DNA of 64,000 nucleotides from Huiozyma naganishii CBS 8797. Its lineage: Eukaryota > Ascomycota > Saccharomycetes > Saccharomycetales > Saccharomycetaceae. Below the pieces are notes generated by a model, which ran no database searches, was not told the DNA's origin, and saw only the letters and a list, made by a program, of their open reading frames with translations. Positions 49,193 to 59,950 of the stretch are shown piece after piece. The DNA is taken from positions 806,001 through 870,000 of the forward strand of contig NC_035925.1 in NCBI RefSeq assembly GCF_000348985.1. The letters run 5' to 3'. Made by a program: the position numbers and the translations under genes. Numbering within the stretch: the first letter of the stretch is position 1; the number at the start of each line of letters is the position of its first letter.

Positions 49193-49976
49193 TCTTTTTT
49201 TCCACTTTTCAAATTAATTTTATAGTGTCCGTTGTGCGGAATGACTATATTAAGATTATTATAATGGTAATAGTTCTCTAGTTCTCTTGTATATGAGTAG
49301 TACATAGTTGTATACAAGAGAACCAGAGACATCTTAACTTTATAATAGTCTTAACATAGTCGGCATTACGTATATACTGGTAACTTGAACAGGAAAAGTT
49401 CATCTTTAGTTTTGAATAGCAGGCGCTAAGTTACATCAATTGGATCCGTTTCCCGAACTACGAAGTGTACAACTTTCCTCTAGAATCAAGAAAGATACTT
49501 TCCCGTGTAAAACCATAGTCTGCAACTTATAACACGGGGAGTATTCTCAGTCATCGTGTCCCGTATTGATATCGTTTACTTCAACAGTGAAAATACAGAC
49601 ATATTTCGGCAGGAAACTATAGCCGTTATTAAACTGGGGGACCGCCAGGATAGAAATGTCAAAAGGGCCATAACCTTGTTGCGACTGTTGACCGGACAGT
49701 CGTATCTTCTATCACGTAACTTACACATGTTTGCTAGACAACTTTAAGTTAAGTGTTTACCGAATACCCTCTGTGCGGGAAATGCCCTTCGAAGGTACTA
49801 GGGTTCGTCGAACTGATGCCAGGAAAATGGATATATCACCGGTCTATGTGAAGCGAAAAAACCGGAATCGGAGTTCCATTGGAACATCCAACGTCCCCAG
49901 TAAATATTCTTTCCTTGATGACTGTCATCAAGCGCCCATACAGCTATTCAAAAGATTAACCATGATTCTCTCCCCC
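49193..49976. other. tRNA-ATS1 intergenic region
   Basis: A 784-bp gap with no supported gene. Its main feature is the inverted repeat at 49243-49361. The frames at 49556-49747 and 49731-49982 have no recognisable similarity. Confidence 0.5.
49243..49361. repeat. Long inverted repeat: two 51-bp arms, 17-bp loop
   Basis: Arms 49243-49293 and 49311-49361 are reverse complements at 43 of 51 positions with no gaps. The innermost 13 bp (GTTCTCTTGTATA) match perfectly. A transcript would fold into one long hairpin. It lies 50 bp downstream of the tRNA-Lys gene. No protein-coding potential. Confidence 0.85.
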
Positions 49977-51101
49977 TTATGAACTTACCACTATCCAAGT
50001 GGTAGCACACCCTCCCCAAACTTTAACTTTCTTGTCTGGATCAACAACTAGAATTTCATTCAATGGACTTACCTCGTTCGATTTATCGTTTATAACACTG
50101 GTGGGATCGCTATCCGATTGGTTGGGACTCAATCTTCCGCAATTTCCGTGCTCACCCCAGCCCCATGCCAGGACACGCTGGGAGCCGTCCAATTCTTTGA
50201 CCACTACTACACCGTGTTCACTGCCCATGCACGTATCTGTGACGTACATGTCCTGTGGGAAAGCGGTGTCGAGTAACTGACCGTGCAGATTGAACCCAAA
50301 TGATAACCTAGACCCCTTCAAATCAAGAATGTGGATAGACGACCACATGCACCGCACCTGTAGTCCCGGAACACCCTTCCAGTGCTCCCAATGGAAGCCA
50401 CTGGGGAGATTCCCCGCGGCATGCACTATTTCTCCGCGCTTGTTCACCAATACGTTGAAATTCTTTCCCAACGCCGCGTAGTCAACAGGGTCGTCCGTCT
50501 CGTAGATAACCACGGGCCGATCAACGATTTTACTCTTCGGTGTCTGCAGTTGACACTTTGTGTTACTTCCCCACCCATAAACAGTACAATGACCTCCCTT
50601 TGTAGTGACTACAGCGACACAGTTGGCGAACGATGCAAAAAGTTTCACCTCATCATCGCTTCCGCATTCCATCACTGTGCAAAACCCACCACCACTATTA
50701 TTTGAATTACCACTGCAAGTATCCAATCCAACACCGAGCTCCCCACGGGGGCCTGCACCCCGACTCCGAACGATGTTGTTCTCGTCTACAATGGCAGTGA
50801 ACTCCCACCCTGCGGCAACATCCAAAACCCTGGGGGTGGACCACGGACCGTTACAATCCACCCAATCCGTGTAGTCCACCACTGGTCCCCCAACAAGTTG
50901 CCCGAACTCATTGTTCCCAGTGGCCAGTACCGAACCGGAACCCTCCAACAACAACACCGTGTGGTTACCACCGCATACAACTTTCCTCACCTCATCACTA
51001 CTCTGCACGATGCTCTTCTGCGCAACCATAACGTCATTGCAATGGCCCAACCCAAGCTGCCCTCTCCCATTCGATCCCAAGCAGTACACGTTAAACCCCA
51101 T
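49977..51101 (-). CDS. ATS1: Ats1, RCC1-like repeat protein
   Basis: Ats1 (YAL020C) was found as an alpha-tubulin suppressor and acts with Kti11 in the diphthamide and tRNA wobble-uridine (Elongator) pathways. The product is 374 residues (S. cerevisiae 333). RCC1-type blades are visible: YCLGSNGRGQLGLG at the start, VLATGNNEFGQLVGG, then TVYGWGSNTKCQLQTP, LSFGFNLHGQLLD and LAWGWGEHGNCG near the end. Insertions rich in Asn/Gly (about residues 130-145) and Asp/Ser (about 330-350) account for the extra length. ATS1 is divergent from FUN30, as on S. cerevisiae chromosome I. Confidence 0.92.
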   Translation of the reverse strand: MGFNVYCLGSNGRGQLGLGHCNDVMVAQKSIVQSSDEVRKVVCGGNHTVLLLEGSGSVLATGNNEFGQLVGGPVVDYTDWVDCNGPWSTPRVLDVAAGWEFTAIVDENNIVRSRGAGPRGELGVGLDTCSGNSNNSGGGFCTVMECGSDDEVKLFASFANCVAVVTTKGGHCTVYGWGSNTKCQLQTPKSKIVDRPVVIYETDDPVDYAALGKNFNVLVNKRGEIVHAAGNLPSGFHWEHWKGVPGLQVRCMWSSIHILDLKGSRLSFGFNLHGQLLDTAFPQDMYVTDTCMGSEHGVVVVKELDGSQRVLAWGWGEHGNCGRLSPNQSDSDPTSVINDKSNEVSPLNEILVVDPDKKVKVWGGCATTWIVVSS

Positions 51102-51317
51102 CTCAAAGGAACCAGATATAACCGTCTAACCCATTAAACTGCTCATCGATGGCTTCAGAACGCGAAAACGCGTCAGAAGTGAATTCCTTGAACAATCTCT
51201 TTCTTCCATTTTTTTTCGTTCTTATTAAAACTTTTCAACGCGATGGATGTACAGTTTAGTTGTTGCATGTTTGTTCCCGTTTAGTAGAGTTCTAAGCCGT
51301 TGCAGAGGGAACGTCAT

Positions 51318-54300
51318 ATGGTGGATAGCGTTGACGAAATTCAGGTACCACAGAGCTCTTCCCCAAAAAAAGGGCAAGCTTCATCGTCCTCCCCGCTGAA
51401 GATCTCAGGGTCTAAGGACATGTCATTGAAAAAGTTTGCCTTCAAGCCAAACGAGCTTAAAGCTGCTACTGTCACGCAGCCGGATGGTGCGACCGACGGC
51501 AAAGTGCAGTCGATGGCAGAGCTGGAGAAGGAGTTTCCAGGGTTTTCCAGCACACTTATCCAGGCTGTCGTCAAGTCCAACCTATTCGACTTCGAGCTGG
51601 CTAGGGCAAGGTTGAGTAGAATAAAAGCGCAGCGGGAGACTTGGTCTAAAAACTCACCGAGCCCGACACCCGTTGGTAACTCTTCTATTAGGCCGACGCA
51701 GAGGTTTTCTGGGATTGGGAAAACTGCTAATGCGACCAAGTCCACCAAGATCACCGTTGACAAACCAAAAACTTCCATTTTTGATAGATACTCGTCTGTT
51801 ATGCAGGCTAGAGGCAAGGGAGCAGCGGCAATTTTAGTTTCTGATCTTGAAGCCAGCTTGGGGGCGAAGAGCAAAGCTGGTGCTTATAAAAAGAGGAAGC
51901 TGGTCAGAGGGGATGCCGTCACGCAGTTGGATAAGGCAAGGGACAAATTGCTTGAGAAAAGGGCCAGGAAGCTCATGGACAAAGAGACCTCTGATACTGA
52001 GAGTGAGGGGGATGAGGAGGAGGAAGAGGGAGAGAACAACGAGCTTACCGAGGACGTTGAGAGTGAAGGTGATGAGGAATATCAGGATTCAGGTGTCAGT
52101 GCCATGGATATCGAGGAGCAGACATTAAAGTTTCTGAATGAGGCCGATCCGCTTGATATTGCCGATCTGTCGGACACGACTTTCGAGAAGGCACAGATAA
52201 TTGTATCCAGGAGGCCCTACACTTCACTGGTGTTGTTCAACGATATGGATTTCATGACCGAGGAGGAACTACAGCAGAAAGAGGAACAGAAAGCAACATC
52301 GCGGAGACGTATCAAGCCCAAAAAGGAGGGGGAACGGTTTTTAGAGAAACTGGAGATGTCCATTAGGGGTTACAACGCCATCGAATCTTTGTTGAAGAAA
52401 TGTTCTTCGTACGGTACACTGATCTCTAAGCAGATATCCAAATGGGGGGCCACAGTCAACGGATCTGATGGGTCTGCGCAGACGGGGGATGCTGATCAGT
52501 TGACAGCCGGAGAAGAGGTTGAAGGTTTGCAGATCATGACTGTTGATGACGACGAGGATAATTCTGATGCTGTCGTCGATGAATTTGATGAAGCAGAATC
52601 AAGTGCCACACCAACAGCCCCACCAACAGGAGAGATTAGTGATGGCGAGGAGTCGAATCGAAGGACAACACGCGCTAAAACTCGTGTACACGAAGACGGT
52701 GAGGCAGAGGATGAAGATGATGAGTACGTGGAGAACTTTGAGGAGGTGGACGATTCCGACGATGAAGAGTTTGGAGTGGATAGGAAGAAATTCCAGGTAA
52801 ACAAAAGAGGTCGCAAGGGTCTCATAAAGTTCTTCAGGGGCAAACCAAGATTGTTGTCTTCAGAAATGGAGTTGAAGGATTACCAACAAACTGGTATCAA
52901 CTGGCTGAACCTGCTCTACCACAACCAACTGTCATGCATCCTTGCAGACGACATGGGTTTGGGTAAGACCTGTCAAGTTATTTCCTTTATTGCATACTTG
53001 AAACAGATCAACGAACCGGGCCCACACTTGATTGTCGTTCCATCCTCGACGTTAGAAAACTGGTTGAGAGAATTCAAAAAATTTTGCCCCGCTTTGAAAG
53101 TAGAGCCTTACTACGGGTCCCAACAGGAGAGGGCAGACCTACGTGATATTTTGGAGAAGGCCGAGGGTCAATATGATGTTATGGTGACCACGTACAATTT
53201 AGCCGCCGGCAACAAGTACGACGTTTCGTTTTTAAGAAACCGTCAATTCAACGTTGTTGTGTACGATGAGGGCCACATGTTGAAGAATTCCATGTCTGAA
53301 CGGTTCAACAAGTTGATGCGGATTCGAGGGAATTTCAGACTGCTGCTGACCGGTACACCATTGCAAAACAATCTGAAGGAGTTGATGTCTCTTCTTGAGT
53401 TTATCATGCCGTCGATCTTCATTTCCAAGAAGGATTCCCTAGCCGCAGTATTCAAGCAGAAGGCGAAGACTACCGATGACAACAAGGGCCACAACCCACT
53501 GTTGGTACAGAATGCCATCAAGAGGGCCAAGACGATGATGACTCCGTTTATTCTGAGGAGACGCAAGGACCAAGTGCTGAAACATCTTCCTGCAAAGCAC
53601 AGTAAAGTAGTCATTTGTGAGATGAATGAAACGCAGCAAGAACTGTACAACCGTGAGATCCAGACGGTCAAGGACTGGCGTACGGGCAAGCTGACCTCGA
53701 AGGAGGTCAAGTCGAAGAATCTGATCATGTCCCTCCGGAAGGCCTCCTTGCATCCGCTTCTATTCCGGCACATATATAAAGACCGAACGATAGACCAGAT
53801 GAGTAAAGCGATATTGAGGGAGCCCGCGTACGCGAAGGACGGGAACAAACAGTACATCATGGAGGACATGAGTTACATGAGCGACTACGAGTTGCACCAG
53901 TTGTGTCTCACTTTCCCGAAAACGTTGTCCAAGTACCGTCTCGAAAACGAGGAGTGGATGGACTCCGGGAAGATTGTTGCCCTGAGGAAGATCCTCCACG
54001 ACGTCATCGAAGTGAAGCGAGAAAAAATTATCGTCTTCTCGCTATTCACGCAGGTGCTGGACATCCTTGAGCTGGTGCTGAACACGTTGAACTACAAGTT
54101 CCTGCGGCTGGACGGGTCCACCGCCGTGAACGACCGCCAGGGGCTCATCGACACATTCTACGAGGACGCGACCATCCCAGTCTTCATCCTCTCCACGAAA
54201 GCAGGAGGGTTCGGCATCAACCTTGTGTGTGCGAACCACGTGGTCATTTTTGACCAGTCCTTCAACCCTCACGATGACCGACAAGCGGCAGACCGGTCGC

Positions 54301-54515
54301 ACCGGGTCGGGCAAACGAAGGAGGTCACGATCCACACACTAGTGACAAGGGACTCCATCGAGGAGAAAATCCACCAGCTCGCAAAGAACAAGCTCGCCCT
54401 CGACACGCATGTCAGCGGCGCAGATGCCGCCGCTGACCACACGGAGGCCACGAACCCATGCTTAGAAACTGCCGTCGAGAAGGGCCTGCTGGACGACATC
54501 ATAGCGTCTGTGTAA
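51318..54515 (+). CDS. FUN30: Fun30, SWI/SNF-like chromatin remodeller
   Basis: Fun30 (SMARCAD1 equivalent) is a homodimeric remodeller that promotes silencing and long-range resection at DNA breaks. The ATG at 51318 gives 1065 residues (S. cerevisiae 1131). A CUE domain lies near residues 60-95 (MAELEKEFPGFSSTLIQAVV). An acidic linker precedes the ATPase. The SNF2 domain shows LKDYQQTGINWL, Walker A DDMGLGKT near residue 545, DEGH near 650 and LTGTPLQNN. The helicase C-terminal part has LDGSTAVNDRQ, STKAGGFGINL and QAADRSHRVGQ. A TTG six codons upstream was not used. ATS1 and FUN30 share a 216-bp divergent promoter. Confidence 0.97.
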   Translation: MVDSVDEIQVPQSSSPKKGQASSSSPLKISGSKDMSLKKFAFKPNELKAATVTQPDGATDGKVQSMAELEKEFPGFSSTLIQAVVKSNLFDFELARARLSRIKAQRETWSKNSPSPTPVGNSSIRPTQRFSGIGKTANATKSTKITVDKPKTSIFDRYSSVMQARGKGAAAILVSDLEASLGAKSKAGAYKKRKLVRGDAVTQLDKARDKLLEKRARKLMDKETSDTESEGDEEEEEGENNELTEDVESEGDEEYQDSGVSAMDIEEQTLKFLNEADPLDIADLSDTTFEKAQIIVSRRPYTSLVLFNDMDFMTEEELQQKEEQKATSRRRIKPKKEGERFLEKLEMSIRGYNAIESLLKKCSSYGTLISKQISKWGATVNGSDGSAQTGDADQLTAGEEVEGLQIMTVDDDEDNSDAVVDEFDEAESSATPTAPPTGEISDGEESNRRTTRAKTRVHEDGEAEDEDDEYVENFEEVDDSDDEEFGVDRKKFQVNKRGRKGLIKFFRGKPRLLSSEMELKDYQQTGINWLNLLYHNQLSCILADDMGLGKTCQVISFIAYLKQINEPGPHLIVVPSSTLENWLREFKKFCPALKVEPYYGSQQERADLRDILEKAEGQYDVMVTTYNLAAGNKYDVSFLRNRQFNVVVYDEGHMLKNSMSERFNKLMRIRGNFRLLLTGTPLQNNLKELMSLLEFIMPSIFISKKDSLAAVFKQKAKTTDDNKGHNPLLVQNAIKRAKTMMTPFILRRRKDQVLKHLPAKHSKVVICEMNETQQELYNREIQTVKDWRTGKLTSKEVKSKNLIMSLRKASLHPLLFRHIYKDRTIDQMSKAILREPAYAKDGNKQYIMEDMSYMSDYELHQLCLTFPKTLSKYRLENEEWMDSGKIVALRKILHDVIEVKREKIIVFSLFTQVLDILELVLNTLNYKFLRLDGSTAVNDRQGLIDTFYEDATIPVFILSTKAGGFGINLVCANHVVIFDQSFNPHDDRQAADRSHRVGQTKEVTIHTLVTRDSIEEKIHQLAKNKLALDTHVSGADAAADHTEATNPCLETAVEKGLLDDIIASV

Positions 54516-55221
54516 ATTGGGGGAGTCACCCTCTGTCAAACGGCGCTATCATGTAACTGCACGTACACACCGTATATGTATTTGTATCAATTACGCATCG
54601 AGGGGAGTCCACCCCCCATCTGCACATAACCAAAGCAGAGACACACATCCAACCGTGACCTACCACATACCAATCCCCCAGCCCAGGGCTCACCCTCTTC
54701 GACCTGATCGACACCCTCTGCACGTGCTCATCGCCCAAACGGGAAAATCACCGTTTCTTTTCCCACTTTTTGACTTTTTTTTCTTCGAACGAAATGAGGA
54801 AGAAATTAAATGAATTTGGAACGAGTTTGACTTGCAGTTGCAGTATACTTTGAGGGAGGGGAGACTCACCAGGTTCGATCAGGTTTGCCGTGGGAGACAG
54901 TGTAATCCAGAAGAAGGGGTCGTGTGTGTGTGTGTGTGTGTGTTGACTTTCTATTGCTACAGCCAGGGTTTGCCGTTTGAGATTCTTTTGCTATCTCTTT
55001 CTTTCCCCCCGCAGTTGTCGAATATTTGGGCCGGTTTGTTTCAATTGCAGAGGATTGGGATACTATAGTTGCAAGACTGGAAAAATTCCGAGTTTGGGAA
55101 TTACCAAGTGTGTGAGAAAAATAGAGCGTGTGTTTGCCCCCCCCCTCACCTTCTTTTGCTGAAGACCTGTGTTCTTTCCGTTTTTTTGAAGCTTCCCCAT
55201 ATATAAAAACGTTGTTGAGCG
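54516..55221. other. FUN30-GAL11 intergenic region
   Basis: A 706-bp gap with the GAL11 promoter. A (GT)n tract is at about 54921-54943. An imperfect palindrome, AATTCC-6-GGAATT, is near 55084. ATATATAAAA, a probable TATA box, is at 55198-55207 but only about 20 bp from the ATG, so its role is uncertain. Confidence 0.45.
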
Positions 55222-55542
55222 ATGAACGTGGCTCCCGGGATTGAAACGTTGACGAACGACGAGCGTGCTCGGAATGTCACGGAGTTGCTACAGGTGCTGA
55301 TGGATATCAACGATATCAATGGTGGGAACAACGAGACCGCAGAGAAAATGAAAGTTCATGTGAAGAATTTTGAGTCAGCGCTGTACGCAAAGTGTTCGTC
55401 AAAGAAAGAGTATTTGGATTCTATGCGGGAGAGAGTCACCGCTATGAAGAACACAAGGGATATCAGGAAGAAATCAAGTATGAATACGGCCGCTGCAGCG
55501 GCTACTGCGAAGCAACAGGATATAGTCCTACAGCAACAACAA

Positions 55543-55585
<43 letters not shown>

Positions 55586-58434
55586 GGCAATTCCAAAACA
55601 ACTTCAACAACGAAATGCAGGCAGACGGGATAGGGAAACCCGGGAACAATGGAAACTTTGTGCCCAACACTGTCAACATGAACTCCAGGATGTTCCTGAA
55701 CCAGCAAGCGCAGGCACGGCAACAGGCTGCGCAGCAGTTGAAGACCAGACAGCAGCAACAACAACAGGATCAGAGGCATCAGTTGACTCCGGAACAACAA
55801 ATCCTCATTAACCAGATGAAGGTGGCCCCAATCCCAAGAGAGTTGCTGCAAAGGATTCCAAAGGTCCCCGCAGGTGTTAACACCTGGCAACAGATTACAG
55901 AGCTCGCACAGCAGAAGAGGTTTTCGCCACAGGACATGCAAATCGCTAAAGAGGTATACAAGATCCACCAGCAACTCCTCTACAAGTCGAAAATGCAGCA
56001 GCAGGCAAGAGCTAGAGCTCAGGTTCAGGCGCAAGCTCAGGTCCAGGCTCAAGCGCAGGCTCAAGTCCAGAACCAAAATCAGGGTCCACTGCAGTCACAA
56101 CCTCAGATGCAAAGTCAACCACAGGCGATGAATCAGAAACAGGGACAACAGCAGCGGCCAATGAATAGGGACGGACAACAGACGGTCAACGTGTTGAACC
56201 AGATAAGTCAAATTTTCACCCCAGAGGAGCAAAGGACTTTACTCCACGAGGCAATGGAAGCTTGCAAGCAGTTCCAAAAGACAAGGTACGGCGCCAACAT
56301 GGCTGATCCAGACAGACAAAGTTTTATCAGAAAGTATATTAATCAAAAAGCTTTGAAGAAACTTCAAAGCATGAGGATGTCTCAGGCGGCAGCTGTGGCT
56401 GCCAACAATGGACCAATCAGACAGTCTATACCAGACTCCAGAAATGCATCTGCTACTAACGTTGTACCTCCATCTGCGAGCAACTTCAACAATTTAAGTG
56501 CTTCTGGAACTTCGACTGCTATGGGCTCACAGGTACCGCAATTAGTCCCTGCAAGTCAGATAAATTCTGCTAATGTTCCTAACGACAAGACAAATGCTAA
56601 CGCAATACTTCTTGCCCAACAGCAACAGCAGCAGACTCCTCAGCCTCAGAAGCCGGCAGATGCAGTTAGACAGCAGAAAGCCAATTCGAAGCCTCTGCTA
56701 CATTATCTGCAGCCTACGCAGAGAGATTTGGAGACCGTCAGAAAGATATCTGCCGAGGCAACTAAGATTTCGTTACGGCTGACTGATCTAACAAACGCGA
56801 TTTCCGCGCAAGAGAAAGAGGAGATCAAGAGGAAACTGCAGTTGAACCAGCAGCTTTTTGCTCAGGTCAGCAATTACGCTCCTCAGGTTTACGTTTTCAC
56901 CAAAAGTGAAGTGTTTTTGAAGGAGGTATTGCAGTTGAGGATATTCGTCAAGGAGATATTAGAGAAGTGTGCAAAGGGGATATACGTCGTCAAACTGGAC
57001 ACCGTAGACAAACTGGTAATGAAGTATCAGAAATACTGGGAAAGCATGAAACTCCAGCTTTTGAGAAGACAACAGCTGATCCAACAACAGCAGACACAAC
57101 CTGGTGGAACACCACAACAGATTGAGCGTAGTAATAATGGCACTGCTGGCGCCCCCGATAACGCCATGATGCAGCAAAAACGTCTACAGCAGATACAACA
57201 ACAGATGCAAAATAAGCAACAGTGGCAATTACAGCAGCAGCAGCAGCAACAGCAAAATATGGCCGCGATGAACATGAATGCGTTTTCGCCACCTGCTTCG
57301 ACGAATGCACCCAAGTCTCAGAATAATATGCCGCAGTTTAACGCTGGTCAGCTCAGTGGTAACGCCCCAGACATGAAGAAAAGGAAAACATCCGCTACCC
57401 CCCAACTGCCTCACGCGGCTCATGCGACTGCTACTCCAGATTTCCACACGATATCGCCTATGGCTGTCGGTCAGACAGGAACTTCTCCCGTTAAGGATGC
57501 AACTGGACTGCACCAACGGTCGAAATCTTCGAGCAAGAAACTTTCTCCAATGAATCTAAATAATGGGGTTTCGCTGAATGCAAACGCACTTGCCAGCGGC
57601 AACAAGGCTGCTACTCCTACGAGTTTGAACAACGTGGGACCTTCTCCAAGTTTGGTGGGACGTACCGGTACGATACCGCAACACTCGCCAACACCTTCTC
57701 AAAGCAACGCTGCAACTGGTGTTTCTGCTGTGGCACCGTCGCCGTTCAAGAAAGAGGAGGACATGTTGGAGTCGCTAAATGTGCGGAAGGCTGAGGTCGT
57801 TTCTCGTTTCAAGCATCGCCAGGAGCTTTTCCAAAACTCTCCAATAGACACGTTTCTATCGACTTTGGCGGACACGTTCGGCATCAAGGATGAGTCTATG
57901 GACCCGCCCGTTGTCAAGTTCTCGCAACAGGTCATTGACCAAGTTAACGGTACAGGGAGGAAGAAGATTACTAAAGCCGCGCAAAGAGTGCGGGACAAGG
58001 ATGTAGTCGACGTGGAGATCAATGATAGCAACAAGCTTATAATGAGGAGTAAAGTGGCCAAAGAGGGCAGGAGTTATGGGATTAAGCTATCTTCTATCTC
58101 TGATGTGTTTGGGCAAGCCACGGGTATCCATGACTACGATATGTGCGTTGGTTTGATGACAGATTTTGATAAGACAGGTTCAGGGATTGGGAGGAAGAGG
58201 AAAATGGACGATAGTATGCTTGGAGATGAGGTATCACCGTCTACTGGTTCTCTTATGGGGGATTCTAAACGGGTTAAAATAGATTCACCTGATGACATGT
58301 TCGTTGATGATCATATTAAGATGAACGGTCCCCGCAATATGAACACTGGGGGCACAACGAATGCGGACAAGTCCGCTAATATTTGGAACTGGGGGTTCTG
58401 GACTCCTGAGATGGGAGCTGTTGAGAACGCATAA
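55222..58434 (+). CDS. GAL11: Mediator tail subunit Med15/Gal11
   Basis: Gal11 links activators such as Gal4, Gcn4 and Pdr1 to the Mediator complex. The product is 1070 residues (S. cerevisiae 1081). The KIX domain is about residues 8-90 (NDERARNVTELLQVLMDIN). A poly-Gln tract starts near residue 104, further Gln-rich activator-binding regions run to ~330 with an (QA)n-like stretch near 255-285, and another Gln block lies near 670. The C-terminal Mediator-anchoring region includes NSPIDTFLSTLADTFGIKD and ends IWNWGFWTPEMG, a conserved Med15 end. In S. cerevisiae GAL11 (chromosome XV) and FUN30 (chromosome I) lie in sister regions, so finding both here suggests an ancestral-like order. A fragment of this gene is copied at 59637-59763. 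Confidence 0.95.
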
Positions 58435-58597
58435 CGCTAAGATGTGTTCTGATATAACGTTCGTCTTTCTTTATACTCTGTACTTTATTGTTTATTAATT
58501 TTCTTTGGATTCTTGAAAGCAATGGTAGCATATGAAAGCAATACACGTATATACGAATATGAATAGTTTCTTTACACTCGGTGGTACAGTGTAATGT

Positions 58598-59497
58598 TTA
58601 CTTGCTGTCGATAAACCAGAGTGCTGTAGCGATTGAATTTGTAGTGAGGACGAACCCTGACAGGATCGGAAGGACCTCTAGGAGTCCTGCCGCTAAACCA
58701 AAGGAGACGAAGAACCCCATGTGTTCCACGAAGTGGTTCTCTCTGTCCCTCTTACTGAGCCCATCCATTCTGAATAGTTTCGAGAGGTATATCTTTGCGA
58801 TCCAGGGAGATACGATCACTGTGAACATCACGGGCCCCAAGAGGGGGAAACTGGACACGGCAAGGAGCACTAAAAGCACTATTAACCCTAGGACCATTTG
58901 TGAGGCACGCAGGGGCATATGGTACAACCAAAAATACCACGTCATAAAGGGGACATAGTAACGTACAGGTACGTCTGGTCTAAAATCGATAATCCCCTGA
59001 GGTCCATTAATACAATCTAGTACAGCAGGGTTAGATATGTGAGCCAACCGCATAAACATCATGGTGAGCATGTTTGCGTGCAACACAGAATGGACCCCAG
59101 CTAGCACAAGCCCTAGAGGTCCCAGTAGAGCGAAAAACGCAGCGTACAGTGGTGCCACGGTGGCCCAATAGACAAACAACACGATACTAAAACTGATCAG
59201 GTACACGATAAGCCCTGAGAGCATTGTATGCGAGTACCTTTTTGCGTTTCGAGCGAAATGAGCTACCGCTTTGAACGGGTACGCGAAGGGTGCCCCCGTG
59301 AAGAAGTCCCCGAAGAAGTTAAGAAGCATTGCCCCCAATGCAACACGCAACTGTATCACCTTAGTCCAGTATACACCCTGCGGGAACTCTCTGAGGGAAA
59401 CCCCGAGCAGAGGGTGTGGGACAGACTGCTGGTGCGGGTCATACTTGTACGAGGCCGCCCCTATCGCAGCCAACACGACCGAACCTGCAAAACTCAT
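58598..59497 (-). CDS. RRT8/LDS1: Rrt8/Lds1/Lds2-family lipid-droplet and outer spore wall protein
   Basis: In S. cerevisiae the three paralogues Rrt8, Lds1 and Lds2 associate with lipid droplets in sporulating cells and help assemble the dityrosine layer of the spore wall. The product is 299 residues. It has a hydrophobic N-terminus (SFAGSVVLAAIGAASY), membrane segments near residues 85-110, 115-150 and 205-240, and a PFMTWYFWLYHMPLRASQMVLGL block between them. The basic motif LSKLFRMDGLSKRDRENHFVEHMG lies near the C-terminus. LDS1 adjoins FUN30 and PSK1, and RRT8 lies near GAL11 and PSK2, so synteny cannot choose between them. A perfect URS1 site upstream fits meiotic expression. Confidence 0.88.
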   Translation of the reverse strand: MSFAGSVVLAAIGAASYKYDPHQQSVPHPLLGVSLREFPQGVYWTKVIQLRVALGAMLLNFFGDFFTGAPFAYPFKAVAHFARNAKRYSHTMLSGLIVYLISFSIVLFVYWATVAPLYAAFFALLGPLGLVLAGVHSVLHANMLTMMFMRLAHISNPAVLDCINGPQGIIDFRPDVPVRYYVPFMTWYFWLYHMPLRASQMVLGLIVLLVLLAVSSFPLLGPVMFTVIVSPWIAKIYLSKLFRMDGLSKRDRENHFVEHMGFFVSFGLAAGLLEVLPILSGFVLTTNSIATALWFIDSK

Positions 59498-59586
59498 CTG
59501 TGGTCTGGTATGGTCGGTGTGGTGTGGTGTGGTCCGCTCCCCGTGGCGCGTTATAGAATGTGTCTAAGAGGGCGAGCACCACAACC

Positions 59587-59631
59587 TCGGCGGCTAATAT
59601 AGCACATTCAAATCACGTGCAAATCACGTGC
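59587..59631 (-). promoter_or_regulatory. RRT8/LDS1 promoter: URS1 (Ume6) and two CACGTG sites
   Basis: TCGGCGGCTAA at 59587-59597 is a perfect match to the URS1 element bound by Ume6 in early meiotic genes, about 90 bp before the start. Beyond it an 11-bp unit, CAAATCACGTG, occurs twice in tandem (59609-59630), giving two CACGTG E-boxes. Confidence 0.75.
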
Positions 59632-59636
59632 ACACG

Positions 59637-59763
59637 CCACTGCAGTCACAACCTCAGATGCAAAGTCGACCACAGGCGATGATCCAGAAGCAGGGACAAC
59701 AGCAGCGGCCAATGAATAGGGACGGATAACAGACGGTCAACGTGTTGAACCAGATACGTCAAA
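59637..59763 (+). repeat. Duplicated internal fragment of GAL11 (127 bp, about 95% identical)
   Basis: Aligns without gaps to GAL11 coding bases 56086-56212, same orientation, with six mismatches by my count. One mismatch turns a CAA glutamine codon into TAA, so the copy cannot encode that Gal11 segment. It sits in non-coding DNA about 3.4 kb downstream of its source. Confidence 0.93.
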
Positions 59764-59950
59764 ATAAGTCCAAACCGCAAACTTGCTGTTCAAACTGAAC
59801 TAGGTTGTGTTGAATAAAGTGTCTAAGAGCGGCGTAATATTCTTATGTACGCTGTATACGTAGTCATAACGAATTATAACAGTTGTACTGCTTGACTAAG
59901 TCTCAGTGGTACTTTGACGGTTTACCCAATTGATCATCGAGATATACTAA

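Noticed and set aside
54871..54885. GGTTCGATCA near the FUN30-GAL11 gap as a tRNA T arm
   Set aside because: No pairing T stem, acceptor stem or A box.
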